Origin: Bugulina stolonifera
Taxonomy: Eukaryota; Bryozoa; Gymnolaemata; Cheilostomatida; Bugulidae
Assembly (NCBI GenBank): GCA_935421135.1
Contig: OW285188.1
Location: 20,747,233 to 20,811,232 of the forward strand
Length of the DNA: 64,000 nucleotides
Direction of reading: 5' to 3'
In this document: in pieces, positions 27,701 through 36,831 of the stretch
Numbering within the stretch: the stretch's first letter is position 1
Layout of the letters: each line of letters opens with the position of its first letter
Program-made: the position numbers and the translations under genes
Notes under the pieces: generated by a model
The model's database searches: none
What the model saw: only the letters and a program-made list of their open reading frames with translations
What the model was told of the DNA's origin: nothing

Positions 27701-30700
27701 TTTACCAAACCAATGTTTGTACTTCAATCGATTTTACAATCGATGACGATTTTAGAAAATGCACATGTATATGGGTATAATTTTTGTAAAAATGGAGAAA
27801 TTTATTGTCTTTACTAATTTTGTCTATTACTTTAAAATGTTATAACAACTGTGCCTAATATTACCAGTTTTATTTGCATTTTCTCATAGTTTAGAGTTAT
27901 CTCCTCTACCTTTATGTTTCTTTTTAGCCTCCAAATATTTATATGTACTGCAAATCTTAGCCAGAAATTCCAGGCTATTATTTCTTATTTGTTGCTAGCC
28001 ACTCACATTTTATCCTAGCTTGCAAATAGAAGCTATTATTTTATTATTAAATAAAACAGCTCATCATCATTTTTTTTATTAAAAAGATTAGAACTAAGCT
28101 ACCAGGCTTTTCATTTGTTTCCTGTACTAAACACTAGCAGATTAATTAGCAGCTTAGTGACAATCGAATGCAGCTGTAACCCTATAAAACCAACGAATAC
28201 ATGCATTTCGATGGCTTTGTTGGAAACCAACGATTAGGTGGAATCGATGGTGAATAGACCAAAGAAAATCGCCATCGAATACCGAATGCTATTGGCGATT
28301 CCCAACCCTGCAAATTAAGCATAGGATAATATATATATCTGTACTTCAACAAGAATGAGAATGACATGTGAATACTAAACTGACTACCTATGTGATTAGG
28401 TATGTAAACTACACCATCCAATGCATATGCCATCATATAGTGCATACCAGATGCAATTGGCTAACTAAAACAATTCTTTTCCTAATGTGACTACCTATAT
28501 CAATCAGCCCACCTTTGTGCTCATCAACAATAATACCGCTGATCCTCAAGTCATCCACCTCGACCATTGAAGTGGAAGAGCTCCGCCTCCTCTTGTCTAT
28601 CATAGACGTGCTCGTAAAGTGGAAAGTTCCAAAATCAACAAAGACTCTGTTCATCAGAAGCCTGAAGAATAGAAAACGAACATAAAGAATGCAAAGTTTA
28701 ACCTTTTATCAATAAATCACTTTTATTATAAAAACGTCAATTAGAATGAAGTAAATATTAAACATAATAACAGGGATATACGGAACAAAAAACTTGGTAA
28801 ATCATCCAGCAGCTATAGAAAGTAACAATTATAAAACACATAGTATTCTGTTGCGATTAGTAATTTCTTGTGTGCCGCTACCTAGGATACTTTGGATGCG
28901 AACTAATACAATGAGTTAACTTCACCCACTAGGGAGGCATCATGAGTTAACTCCACCCACATGGGAAATATTATGAGTTAACTCGACCCACCTGGGAGGC
29001 ATCATCCTGCTCTGCAGATTAAGAACTTGCTTCACAGTGTGGATCTGTGTGACATCATAAGTCTTCGGCTCATTGAACGACCAAGCAACCACGTCATTCT
29101 CTTGGATCAATTGTGGATCGGGTTTTATCTGCCCCATCACATCAACAGTATGGACCTTAGGTTGGGTAGCAACCACCACAGCACCAAATAGTCTTGGGAG
29201 TGATTTGCTGCAATAGAGCAAAATTGTTAATCAGCATAATATTATCATGATAAAACTACATCTTACCTGATAATGAAGCTAGGAATAGAGCAGGACCTTG
29301 ATTATATAGTAGTAATACTAGCAACATCATGTATGTCGTGTTAATCGCTGTTCATATAATCCAATGGCCAGACAATTCAGGTCTTACTACATTATATTTG
29401 GTTCTTCGTGTAACATACATTCTAGAAACATCTTCATACGCAGTGATCTCAATGACCTCTAAGTGTATAACTAAGTACTGACCTCACAAAGTAGTAGACA
29501 CCGGGTGTATTGAACTGGTGCATAAATGCAGAGGGTGATTGTCGGACAGCCCCACTGCAGAAGCCGTTGTTGACAGGAGTACCGTGGTAGGTCACCTGCT
29601 GTATATTGTGATGTTTCTCTGTAGACTGCCAGATAAACCAGACTCTACTAGTCGGAGTGATGGTAATAGAGCGAGGAGTAAACCCATTGTCATCTACTCT
29701 CACAGTCACGTTCTACAACACATTTTCTTTTTGACATCATTGGCTTAAGCAAAGGTCAAATTTCATAGCAAAGGTTTCAAAACCATAAACTATAAACTAA
29801 AGAAATAGAACATCATGTTTCAGGTTTATGGACTATAAATTATCAGAATATTGAAATATCTGCATACCTTCTCTCCGGACTGTACTACAATGGTAGACGT
29901 AGGAAGACGATTCACTACTTCTGGTATCTTGTAGTGATAGAGACCCACAGAGTTTACTACTGCCGTCTGCATACCAGCTTTACAGAACTGAACCATTTGC
30001 TTTTGTGTCAGTCGATTGCAGTTACCTGCATTGCATTGAAAACTGAGTGCAAAGTCAGCGTCAAGGAAACTGATAGCTAATACAACTTTCACTTTACAAA
30101 TAACAGTATCAGTCCCCTCGCACTCTTATGCTAGAAAGCTACTATGAGAGCAACAAAACAATTAATACATTGTATACCTTCACATTTGTTATCTCTCATA
30201 TCTTTAGCAGCAGGGCTAAGGCAGCTCTCAAACTGTTGAATGGCGAATGCTTTTTCCATTTCCTTAGGCGTCCATTGCCACCAAATTCTATCCCCAGTTT
30301 GTGCATTCAAGATGGCTGAAGTATAATGGGAGTTACATGTAATCATTACATCAACTTGTTAAGTTTTAAACTAACAGTCGTGGTCATTTTTGCCCTCCTT
30401 ATACAACAATATGGGTGTATATTGGCACTCTGAGTTAGGGTGCATTAGGTGCAATGCTCAACTACTAGGGTGTATATAATCTAAAACTGGAAATAGTAAC
30501 TACTAGGGACAAATGTAGCACAGTAACTTACCAGGGGTGTACAGGTTGGGTTTCATACTAATGAAATGCTCTCGCTGCTTGGGTTTAACTATAATAGTTC
30601 CCATATAGTTGGCTGCATAGGAGAAATCCCTGTCGGTGAAGTAATACACTCCTGGCTGAGTAAACTGGTGAGCCACAAGACCAGTCGTACTCGGCTCATG

Positions 30701-33700
30701 CCATCTGAAACCATCCTTTAACTGAAACAGATGGTAGAAGTAATATAAATATCTCTGTAAATAATAATAAAAGATATTAATTAGTGCCTGCTGTTTGTAA
30801 ATAGGATCAGCCAGGATTTATCAAATTTGTAAATTAGTACATCCACTTACACCCTTGTATTCATCTGCCGTTGGATGGTCTGGGTCAGGTGGTTCTATCT
30901 GGTAGACACAGTGAGCATCTTTGGTTCCATTCCAGTTGAACCAGACCTTGTCTCCCTGCTCTATCAGTAGTATCATTGGATCAAACCTCCTCTCCTTCAC
31001 CTCTACTCTGTATTCTCTGCATAAACAGAATGTTGAGCTTAATTTATGTATTCTACATGTAAATTCTACATGTAAATTCTACATGTAAATTCTACATGTA
31101 AATTCTAAATGTAAATTCTACATGGAAATTCTACATGTAAACTCTACATGTAAACTCTAGATGTAAATTCTACATGTAAACTCTACATGTAAATTCTACA
31201 TGTAAACTCTACATGTAAATTCTACATGTAAATTCTACATGTAAATTCTACATGTAAATTCTACATGTAAATTCTACATGTAAATTGTAAATTAAGGCCA
31301 GCGATCTAGTATATCCATCACCGTATTGGGGAGAACAACAGATCATACACACAGATACAATGCACTATATTAGATCTCTAATTGTTAGCTAAACAGAAGT
31401 TGTCTTACCTGTTCACTTCATTGACATGCACCACACAGATTCCAGAATCTTCTGGTGTCACATTCTGTGTGTGGAAGTAATACAACCCAGGAACTCTGAA
31501 ATTCGTGAGAAAACGTACATGATTGTAGACAAAGTTTCACAATGAATTTTAAATATTTGACCTATAAATGTCAGTTTACAACTCTGTCATTAGTAGTGTA
31601 TGAAGTAGACCTTGGACAAACTTCACCGTTTCAGTTCACAATTATTATTTAGTGACAATCTAAGTATATACATGTATAGGTGCACGGGTATATGTGCATA
31701 TACTGTATACTGTATATGCACATATACGAGTTCAAGGGAGCTGTGGCCTAGTGATTAGGAAGGGCATTCAATGCTCCTGTGGCACTTAGACACTTTGTCA
31801 TACAGAAAACAGCATGGAGAAGATCTTTCCCCAACCCAAACTAGAAAAATGCTGATCTCTTTGGATCCCCGCTTTCTTACCTGGAATTAATTGTGGGAAA
31901 TAAAGCCGGTAAGCTTTTTATGTGCAAGTCGCAGCAAATATAAATTCCGTTTGAATTTAAAATACACAGTAATAATCGAATTAACAATCGTAGATATTTT
32001 GACTGCTAAATTGTCATTCGAATTGTTTGTTTAGTTGCAATTATATTAGGTTATGCAATTCAATATGGTTACTTACATAATGGCAAAAGGTGACTAGAAT
32101 AACATCTGCCATATTGTACTCAATGGGTGCCATAACATGGAGAGTATGTAACTAACATTAACTCACTAAGTGTAACATGATAGCTCATTGATCAATATTC
32201 AATGAAGTACCACATGTTAAACAAACTTCCAACAGTATCACATATATATATTACTAAATATATAATACATATATACATACTTGAATTCTTGTTTGTAAGT
32301 ACCATTCACTGTTGGGACAATTCTACAAAGATTAAAGGCTTGTGTAAGGAAATCAAAAGAATAACAATATCTTAATACATTAAAAACAAACACAGTGTAC
32401 TGTGTATAGCTGTGTATACAGTTGTACATGTAGATCATAATATGGGGGCGTTACTTAACTACAGTCCAACAAAATAGACTGAAGGGTATTTCTCAACTGA
32501 AGAATTTCAACATACAAAAATAAAATTATTTGAAATGAAAAAGTGGCAGTGTCATCACTGTTGTTGTGCAATCGGAAATTCATAGACTGAGTAAGAATCA
32601 ACTAATGTGCAATTTTGTTAATTGCTAGCTCACCAACCCAACTAACAAGTACTCCCATATGGTCTAGGGGTTAGGATTCCTGGTTTTCACCCAGGCGGCC
32701 CGGGTTCGATTCCCGGTGTGGGAACACTGCTTTTGTCATCCAACCGATAAGTAATCAGACAAGATTTTCTTGTCAAAATAAGCATACTAAATAATCATCC
32801 GAATCTTCATGTGAATGGTTGGTTGATAACACAAGTATCAATAGTTGATCAGTGTACACACAAAATAAAGTATGGACGCAATGGAGAGAATCCCCCATTC
32901 TGGAAATGTATTGCATAGACAACAGATGAATGTTACAGAATACTGACCCTCTTTGTTTTTTGGCTGTAAACCCACAATGCTGATCACAAAATTCAAGTTG
33001 GATAACAGAATGTGGTATTTTACAATCCTTTTCTCTCCATACAAAGTTGATCCAGTTTCCTTCGTCGATTGTAATGATCTTCATGTGAAAACCATTATCT
33101 GAAACCCTCACGTCATAATGTGGGCGTGGGGTCACTGTCACATTCAGTGGCTTGGCCTTGCGTTTAAATCCATCACTACAAAATAAAGATCTTTAGATTG
33201 CTTCAAATTCATTTTGGGTGAGATTAGACTCTCAGTAAACCTAAGATTTGTTTAGAGCAATGGCTAGCTAATGAGAGCTCAAGGTAGGTAAGCAGAGGCA
33301 ACAGATACCACACAAGTGAGTGAAAGTTACAAGCTTGAAAAAAAATGCATCGGCCGGGAATTGAACCCGGGCCTCCCGCGTGGCAGGCGAGAATTCTACC
33401 ACTGAACCACCGATGCTAGTTGTGTATGCTTCGACATTACATGTAGGTCTGTATACACGGCACTTGGTTGCTATGACAACACAAAGTCTTGGTTATACAG
33501 TATTATTATGAATATAAAATCCCATGTTTAGTATATGCATGTCTTCATAAATCATATGCCACTCTTTGCTGTTATGATTATTATAGTAATATAATAGTAC
33601 ATTATATAGTTTAAAAGTGCAAAAATATTCCACAAGTACAACGCGTTATATCAGCGTTAGAAGTGAACAAGTTAGGTGGGTACACTGTACTTGCAATTTC

Positions 33701-35613
33701 AGGGTAATGCTCATTACAGTATATAGGCTTAAATTTATATGTAAATGTAAATGTAGACATAGTGTAAGCAGATGTAGTGTACTTTCACTGCTAGCAATGT
33801 ACTATACATGTAGTAATGGGTATGTCATAATAAGCCTTCATGATTGTAGACATATACTAAACATATTATTGTACCGGAAGGCAAAGTAATCAAGTACGAA
33901 CCCTTCTTACAATATTTAGTAAAAATCCATATATAGCAAGTTACCTAATGAAGGTGTATTTGCCAGCCAAGTTAAACTGAATGTTGTAGGTTCCACTCTT
34001 ACATCTTGGGCCACTATAATATCCACCTGGGACTGTTCTGCTTGCGTTTTCTACTAGGACCACCTGCAGAAAGAGACAGACATGATGACCATATAGCATA
34101 TACATTATATATACATTATACATGTATATATTACGTATTTGACATGACAATGAATCACCAACCAACTAAATATTACAATAAATTATTCTCAAATTATTCT
34201 TAACACCATGTGTGGAGACAACTACACAAGTAGTTAATACCACGTTTGACTACATGCAACAGAAGCAGAACTGAATTGATGCAGAATCTTATGTAGATAG
34301 GAGCTGTCAAAAGATTCATAACCAGGTAAAATGATGTTCATAATGAAACCCACTGTCCACTGTCTATTACTAGCTATGAGGACAAATACTACTGTACATA
34401 CACATAGAGGTATCTCAAAGTGATCATATACTATAATTCAATTCATTCCATATTATAGCTACATGTATATACCATATTATACAGTGTAGCGTATAGCGCT
34501 GTTACATGACTATACAGGTACAATAAGTACATGCTGACGCATACCTGGACTATATTGAGTCCCTCACCACTTCTCTCATCCCAGTTGAATGTAAGCACCT
34601 GCAAGTACCAGTAGTCAGTTGTCAGCATCCACCTCATTATTCATGTGTATTGATTTCTTATTCAATAAGAGGACAGGATAATGTTCCAGCAATAATAAAG
34701 TTCAAGCTTATTTAGACACAATCAGTAAATCTATTGTCTCTGAACAATCGGAATGAAACAGGAATACCAGTTCATATTCAAATCCTACTTCCCTTAGCAT
34801 ATAGATATTCAGTGAGTTTAGTTTAGAGACATTTATCTAGACTAGACGTATGACTCCTCGGACATTACATCGGTAGAATGATTAACTAGAATAGTAATAC
34901 TATAAGCACACAGTAGATGTAGCCTGTTTTTAGTAGTTACTACTCTACTCTATGGTGAGGTTATGTAGCATACCAACCTGCCCCTCATAGACACTGACAT
35001 CTAGAGAAGAAAATCCTGAAGAGGACAATTTAATTGTAGGCCCATCCTCTACAATCCAATAAGAAACACAATTGGCATATCATAAGTTACATGTGGTGTG
35101 TACCACTGCAAAATCCTTCCCTTGTATGCTGTGATAGTCGATTCATTGGCGAATTTACCAGCCAACAGTCAATCAGTGACGGATTCTAATTTTATTGGCA
35201 AGTCAATGTGCACTTATTTCATACACTTTGAAGCGGTTTACATATGATTATAATATACCACATTGTTGGTGAGCAATGTAGCAGTGTCAGCATGACATAC
35301 TTCTCCTAGTGCCACTGTGTATCCATTGAGCACTAAAACATGAGCTTCCAACCAGGTGGAAATGTGACAGACCCAAATAACCCTCAAACCCACACTTCTA
35401 TTGATCTAAACTTCCACAACAATCGCAAACTGAAAGTTCAGGACCACATATTTTGTTACAAGAGTACTGTTCACTTATACAGGAAAAAGACTCTTGTATT
35501 TTACTTTCTGATCAAATTGGATATAATGCACCAAAACAACAAAACATACCTACATGTATGATACCACACTTACCTATTTTGGCTGCCAGCCTTTTCTTCT
35601 CAAAGTCAGACAT
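1969..35613 (-). CDS. Giant multidomain protein: cupredoxin-like repeats, CHB_HEX_C-like module, FN3 array, thioredoxin-like domain (59 exons, about 3,720 aa)
   Basis: Fifty-nine exons join without a stop or phase break from ATG at 35611-35613 to TGA at 1969-1971, 11,163 nt in total. The chosen start gives MSDFEKKRLAAKI. The reading frame stays open for a few codons above it to an acceptor (ttttttacag), so a further 5' exon, coding or untranslated, is possible. I see no signal peptide or membrane segment, so the protein is probably intracellular. Domain order: cupredoxin-like modules (about aa 15-750), acidic linker, chitobiase C-terminal-like module (758-855), two FN3 modules (about 875-1095), a disordered Ser/Pro/Thr-rich stretch (1106-1613), an FN3 array (about 1740-3360), a thioredoxin-like domain (about 3440-3620) and a basic Ser-rich tail. 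FN3 modules with the GY-x-VDG pattern resemble those of RIM-binding proteins, but no SH3 domain is present. I do not recognise the protein. It could be two genes, but continuous phase and the lack of a promoter-sized gap argue against it. Confidence 0.8.
3913..8286 (-). other. Exons 48-54 of the giant gene: FN3 array, second part
   Basis: Exons: 8173-8286, 7397-7581, 6774-7125, 6051-6176, 5591-5745, 5193-5356, 3913-4207. FN3 signatures: MKIDWVYE with IRAYKVVWS (48), SIQWEKPR with ITGYRVYVDGI (50), LKLGWDIPYC with LKHYKVVCREVD (50-51), and HISWINTQ with VSGYRVLVDGKQFG (54). Exons 52-53 form a charged, probably helical insert (EERRQLEKVTSDLINKRYR, then KAKDYLMHVDEMLDDC) between FN3 modules. Phase requires a GC-AG intron between exons 52 and 53: the exon ends TACAG and the intron begins GCAGGTTA. 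Confidence 0.75.
6507..6764. repeat. 15-bp minisatellite next to the exon 50 donor
   Basis: About 17 copies of a 15-bp unit (consensus ggttggtggatatgt on the plus strand) with a few substitutions. It lies in the intron between exons 50 and 51 of the giant gene and ends only about 8 bases downstream of the exon 50 donor (gtttgt at 6773). The period is a multiple of three, so open frames cross it on both strands. Read-through of the donor would add HQPHI repeats. Confidence 0.95.
8362..8517 (-). pseudogene. U1 snRNA copy 1, probable pseudogene (altered 5' end)
   Basis: The minus strand matches U1 snRNA through stem-loops I to IV, including the Sm-type site AATTTCTGG and the terminal hairpin gcgtacgc. 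The 5' end that pairs with 5' splice sites (ATACTTACCT in the other copies) is replaced: the strand reads ATGTTCCCTGG. The PSE-like element found upstream of copies 2 and 3 is also absent here. Both point to a dead or functionally altered copy. Confidence 0.85.
8653..8919. mobile_element. MITE family A, copy 1 (degraded)
   Basis: This 267-bp segment has imperfect terminal inverted repeats aggtgccttggcgacct and aggtcgcagagacacct. It is alignable over its full length to 36561-36831, with shared internal words such as attttccggcacacatccgt and agctagggatggtttt. It has no coding capacity and lies between U1 copies 1 and 2. No clear target duplication remains. Confidence 0.85.
9027..9189 (-). ncRNA. 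U1: U1 spliceosomal snRNA, copy 2
   Basis: This 163-nt minus-strand sequence begins ATACTTACCTAGCACAGGGG, the U1 5' end that base-pairs with 5' splice sites. It contains the stem-loop II region with TTGCACTCTGGTTTGG, the Sm-type site GCATAATTTCTGGTAG and the 3' hairpin ending CTGTCCCCTG. Length and order match metazoan U1 (about 164 nt). It lies in the intron between exons 47 and 48 of the giant gene, on the same strand, and has a PSE-like element about 54-70 nt upstream. It appears intact. Confidence 0.93.
9243..9259 (-). promoter_or_regulatory. PSE-like snRNA promoter element of U1 copy 2
   Basis: The plus strand reads gggtgtggagaaaatat, 54-70 nt upstream of the copy 2 start. Nearly the same word lies at the same distance upstream of copy 3, while the sequence around both differs. 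Position and conservation fit the proximal sequence element of snRNA genes bound by SNAPc. Confidence 0.65.
9261..9563. repeat. Duplicated flank between U1 copies
   Basis: The word caaagattgtttgcata...tatgaagacc-tttcacaaaaat occurs at about 9261-9305 and again at about 9520-9560. This suggests the U1 unit spread by local tandem duplication with later divergence. Confidence 0.65.
9720..9883 (-). ncRNA. U1: U1 spliceosomal snRNA, copy 3
   Basis: This 164-nt minus-strand copy has the intact 5' end ATACTTACCTAGCACAGGGG and the PSE-like element at the same distance as copy 2. It differs near the Sm site: GCATAATTTCTGATCG instead of GCATAATTTCTGGTAG. The 3' hairpin closes with CTGTCCCTTG. It is probably expressed; whether the change after the Sm site matters is unclear. 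Confidence 0.9.
9935..9952 (-). promoter_or_regulatory. PSE-like snRNA promoter element of U1 copy 3
   Basis: The plus strand reads aggtgtgtcagaaaatat, 52-69 nt upstream of the copy 3 start. It is the counterpart of the element at 9243-9259. Confidence 0.65.
10185..18706 (-). other. Exons 31-47 of the giant gene: FN3 array, first part
   Basis: Exons: 18531-18706, 18381-18398, 17864-17980, 17204-17522, 16657-16925, 16131-16327, 15495-15757, 15003-15162, 14455-14574, 14146-14331, 13562-13815, 13090-13324, 12623-12787, 12136-12395, 11467-11747, 10719-10997, 10185-10353. FN3 signatures recur: VTLEWSAARA with VAGYKILLNG (exon 34), YYTIYVDGVWHGEV (35), ITWEVPQ with LSGYQLMKND (37), LQIGWDPP (40), LSWNPAV with LLSYVVRWTRLD (42), LFWDKPV with LEGYRLYINGKL (44), IKQWNVIWYERDE (45) and IEWGEP with VKGYQLYMNDKKIG (46). 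Each is followed by a Y-x-(I/V)-x-V strand. Exon 32 is an 18-nt microexon. About ten modules are encoded here. Confidence 0.78.
18966..20890 (-). other. Exons 27-30 of the giant gene: linker region
   Basis: Exons: 20846-20890, 19627-19658, 19310-19450, 18966-19127. They encode about 127 residues with no recognisable domain, including a basic patch PVKKRKAIRP that could be a nuclear or phosphoinositide-type signal, or chance. The introns are ordinary; that between exons 27 and 28 is about 1.2 kb and contains no feature I can support. Confidence 0.7.
21051..22574 (-). other. Exon 26 of the giant gene: single 1.5-kb low-complexity exon
   Basis: This one exon encodes 508 residues, ten times the typical exon here. 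It lies between a cttacctat-type donor (on the plus strand) and an acceptor at about 22575. The product is rich in Ser, Thr, Pro, Gly and Asn with basic patches (NRSHNRSHRKPSSHH, SSRNGSRNGSRSSSRVNSRP) and an acidic start. I see no globular motif. It is most likely an intrinsically disordered linker between the cupredoxin/FN3 head and the main FN3 array. Confidence 0.8.
22780..24461 (-). other. Exons 22-25 of the giant gene: first two FN3 modules
   Basis: Exons: 24330-24461, 23624-23797, 23358-23501, 22780-23032. The first FN3 reads MIISWDELSE, VKGYR, MFINGVIYC, then GLAGGHTYEVVLECLS. The second reads LIVVWRSI, LQGYLVYLNNVQCGT, then GVTYTVSVAAVPAY. Each FN3 is split by an intron just before or after the central GY-x-(V/I)-(D/N)G strand, the pattern seen in most FN3 modules of this gene. 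Confidence 0.75.
25086..25652 (-). other. Exons 20-21 of the giant gene: chitobiase/beta-hexosaminidase C-terminal-like (CHB_HEX_C) module
   Basis: Exon 20 is 25495-25652 and exon 21 is 25086-25268. The protein reads ATIDASIYYTTDGATPYPW, then LYNPNEGVVLKF, and then a conserved end of the form VRACAVHDDMVDSD. This is the pattern of the small beta-sandwich CHB_HEX_C family (YYTTDGSTP, then an LY-x-GP-like turn, then KAIA-x-DG-x-x-S). The family is usually bacterial or attached to secreted enzymes. Here it is joined to intracellular-looking modules, so a structural role is likely. An acidic Thr/Glu-rich linker (SETPDTTTTESETDVEEP) follows. Confidence 0.75.
27610..28310. mobile_element. Non-autonomous hAT-type element (MITE), 701 bp
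   Basis: It has perfect 12-bp terminal inverted repeats, CAGGGTTGGGAA and TTCCCAACCCTG, flanked by a perfect 8-bp target duplication caaattaa (27602-27609 and 28311-28318). An 8-bp duplication with CAGGG-type ends is typical of the hAT superfamily. It has no transposase reading frame. It sits in the intron between exons 15 and 16 of the giant gene. Confidence 0.93.
31049..31287. repeat. 13-bp minisatellite
   Basis: About 18 copies of tctacatgtaaat in the intron between exons 8 and 9 of the giant gene, starting about 30 bases upstream of the exon 9 acceptor. Variants are mostly single substitutions (aaact, aaatg, tagatg). Confidence 0.95.
31688..31727. repeat. Perfect hairpin, 16-bp arms
   Basis: gtatatgtgcatatac is followed by an 8-nt loop and its exact reverse complement gtatatgcacatatac. 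It lies in an intron of the giant gene, with no known role. Confidence 0.85.
31735..31920 (+). repeat. Possible tRNA-derived SINE fragment
   Basis: The word gctgtggcctagtgattagg resembles a tRNA box A region. I cannot find a convincing box B downstream or a poly-A end. It could also be chance. Confidence 0.25.
32653..32724 (+). tRNA. tRNA-Glu (UUC)
   Basis: A 72-nt cloverleaf: acceptor stem tcccata/tgtggga with discriminator a; D-loop tctaggggttagga; anticodon arm cctgg-ttttcac-ccagg with anticodon TTC; T arm cccgg-gttcgat-tcccgg. A TTTT terminator follows at 32731. No intron and no encoded CCA. It lies in the intron between exons 6 and 7 of the giant gene, on the opposite strand. Confidence 0.97.
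33346..33416 (-). tRNA. tRNA-Gly (GCC)
   Basis: On the minus strand a 71-nt cloverleaf begins gcatcggtggttcagtggta. It has the anticodon loop ctgccac (anticodon GCC) and T arm cccgg-gttcaat-tcccgg, and is followed by eight T residues as a Pol III terminator. It lies in the intron between exons 5 and 6 of the giant gene, on the same strand as the host. Confidence 0.97.
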
Positions 35614-36560
35614 TAGTTCAACATTGACTATGCCTTGGAAACACAAATCTGTAAAAAGTATAACCAGCTAAGCTTACATAATATCAAATCCTGGTAAATA
35701 ATTCTTGTTATTACTACATCAGGGATAAGACCTGAATAAAATAGACAACAAAGATAGCAGTTATTATATTATTATACATGTACAAATAACCTAAGATTGC
35801 TACACCAACTTGAACACTATTAATTTAGTGAGACTGTATGAATAAATACAATCACTGATGCTCTTGATAATCGAAGATTCTGAAATTATATTAAAACAGT
35901 ATCATTCAAAAGGTTACTCCACTAAACCAAAGCAAACTAAAAAACTATGACAGCACCTTATATTAGAACTAAACTAAAATAAAAAAAAGTTCAATTTCCA
36001 TTTAGTGATTTATTGTAATGTTATATCAAATGTTTATAATCATGTATCTACTTTATGATAATTAATATTTAATACTTATTAAATTTAAAAAATAATCATA
36101 ATGAAACAGTAGCTACATATTATGCATTGCATTATATATTAATCAGAATCATATCAGAAACAATGACGATCGGATCTAATAAAACATATTTAATATTATA
36201 CCTATGCATATTTATATTATTAGAAATATATTATAATATTAAAATTTTATTTATTATTATTCATTTTATTTATTGAATTGTATTATCATCACTTCATTTA
36301 TCATTATGTTTATTGAACATAAGAGTATAAGAACATAAGACTAATAGTTTATTTCCAGTAAGTTACTATTCTTGATAAACATGGACATGTTGTTTCAATC
36401 AACATAAAATCACCAACCTCTATAATATTGTCATTATGTCAGTATTGTAAACTATAACGGTGAATTTTCATACAAACAGACATTTTGGTGTCTAGTAACT
36501 AGGTTGGTAACTATCATGTGACCCGTTCAGCCAATCAGGTGTCACTATTTCCGCGACTAT

Positions 36561-36831
36561 AGGTGTCTTCGCGACCTCAACTTCAGACCCAGGCCGATTT
36601 ACAAAAATATTTTCCGGCACACATCCGTCACAGGGTCGCGAATACACCGGCCTGGGCCAAAAGCAAAATCCTCGTTTCCGCGCGAAGAAATCAGGTGTGC
36701 CGATGAGCTAGGGATGGTTTCGTCCGGCCAAGCAAAATCCTAGGCCAATAGCCCTTCTGGCCTTGGTCGGACGGCCATCTTGTAAATTTTATTTGCGACC
36801 CGGGTCCATCCAAGAGGTCGCGAAGACACCT
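36561..36831. mobile_element. MITE family A, copy 2 (intact ends)
   Basis: This 271-bp element has perfect 17-bp terminal inverted repeats, aggtgtcttcgcgacct and aggtcgcgaagacacct, flanked by tat on both sides (a TA or TAT target duplication). Its internal sequence matches the copy at 8653-8919. It has no open frame of note. A short TA/TAT duplication would fit a Tc1/mariner- or PIF/Harbinger-like mobiliser, but the ends do not decide which. Confidence 0.88.

Larger units (their letters stand above)
26409..35613 (-). other. Exons 1-19 of the giant gene: cupredoxin-like repeat block
   Basis: Exons in transcript order: 35574-35613, 35301-35332, 34978-35046, 34545-34598, 33945-34063, 32948-33175, 32281-32322, 31409-31495, 30851-31016, 30532-30721, 30178-30315, 29868-30025, 29483-29712, 28992-29207, 28513-28661, 27424-27566, 27093-27125, 26623-26779, 26409-26429. 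The protein shows about seven modules with the cupredoxin pattern: V-x-DNGF-x-P then ITI, an aromatic VWF-x-W strand, and PGVYYF near the end. Examples are VRVDDNGFTPRSITITP (exon 13), VRVDSSGFHPRNITIKKG (exon 16) and QFTQPGVYYFTD (exon 10). The usual type 1 copper set (His, Cys, His, Met) is incomplete everywhere. Exon 13 keeps HHNI but then reads YYFVSKSLPRLFG. Exon 18 keeps the Cys in HYCVASEGASGYAG but lacks the second His and the Met. The fold call is good; copper binding is doubtful. Confidence 0.78.

Noticed and set aside
1969..35613. Splitting the large minus-strand gene into separate cupredoxin and FN3 genes
   Set aside because: Every junction from exon 1 to 59 keeps phase, no start-like exon or terminal stop was found in between. 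Transcript data could still overturn this.
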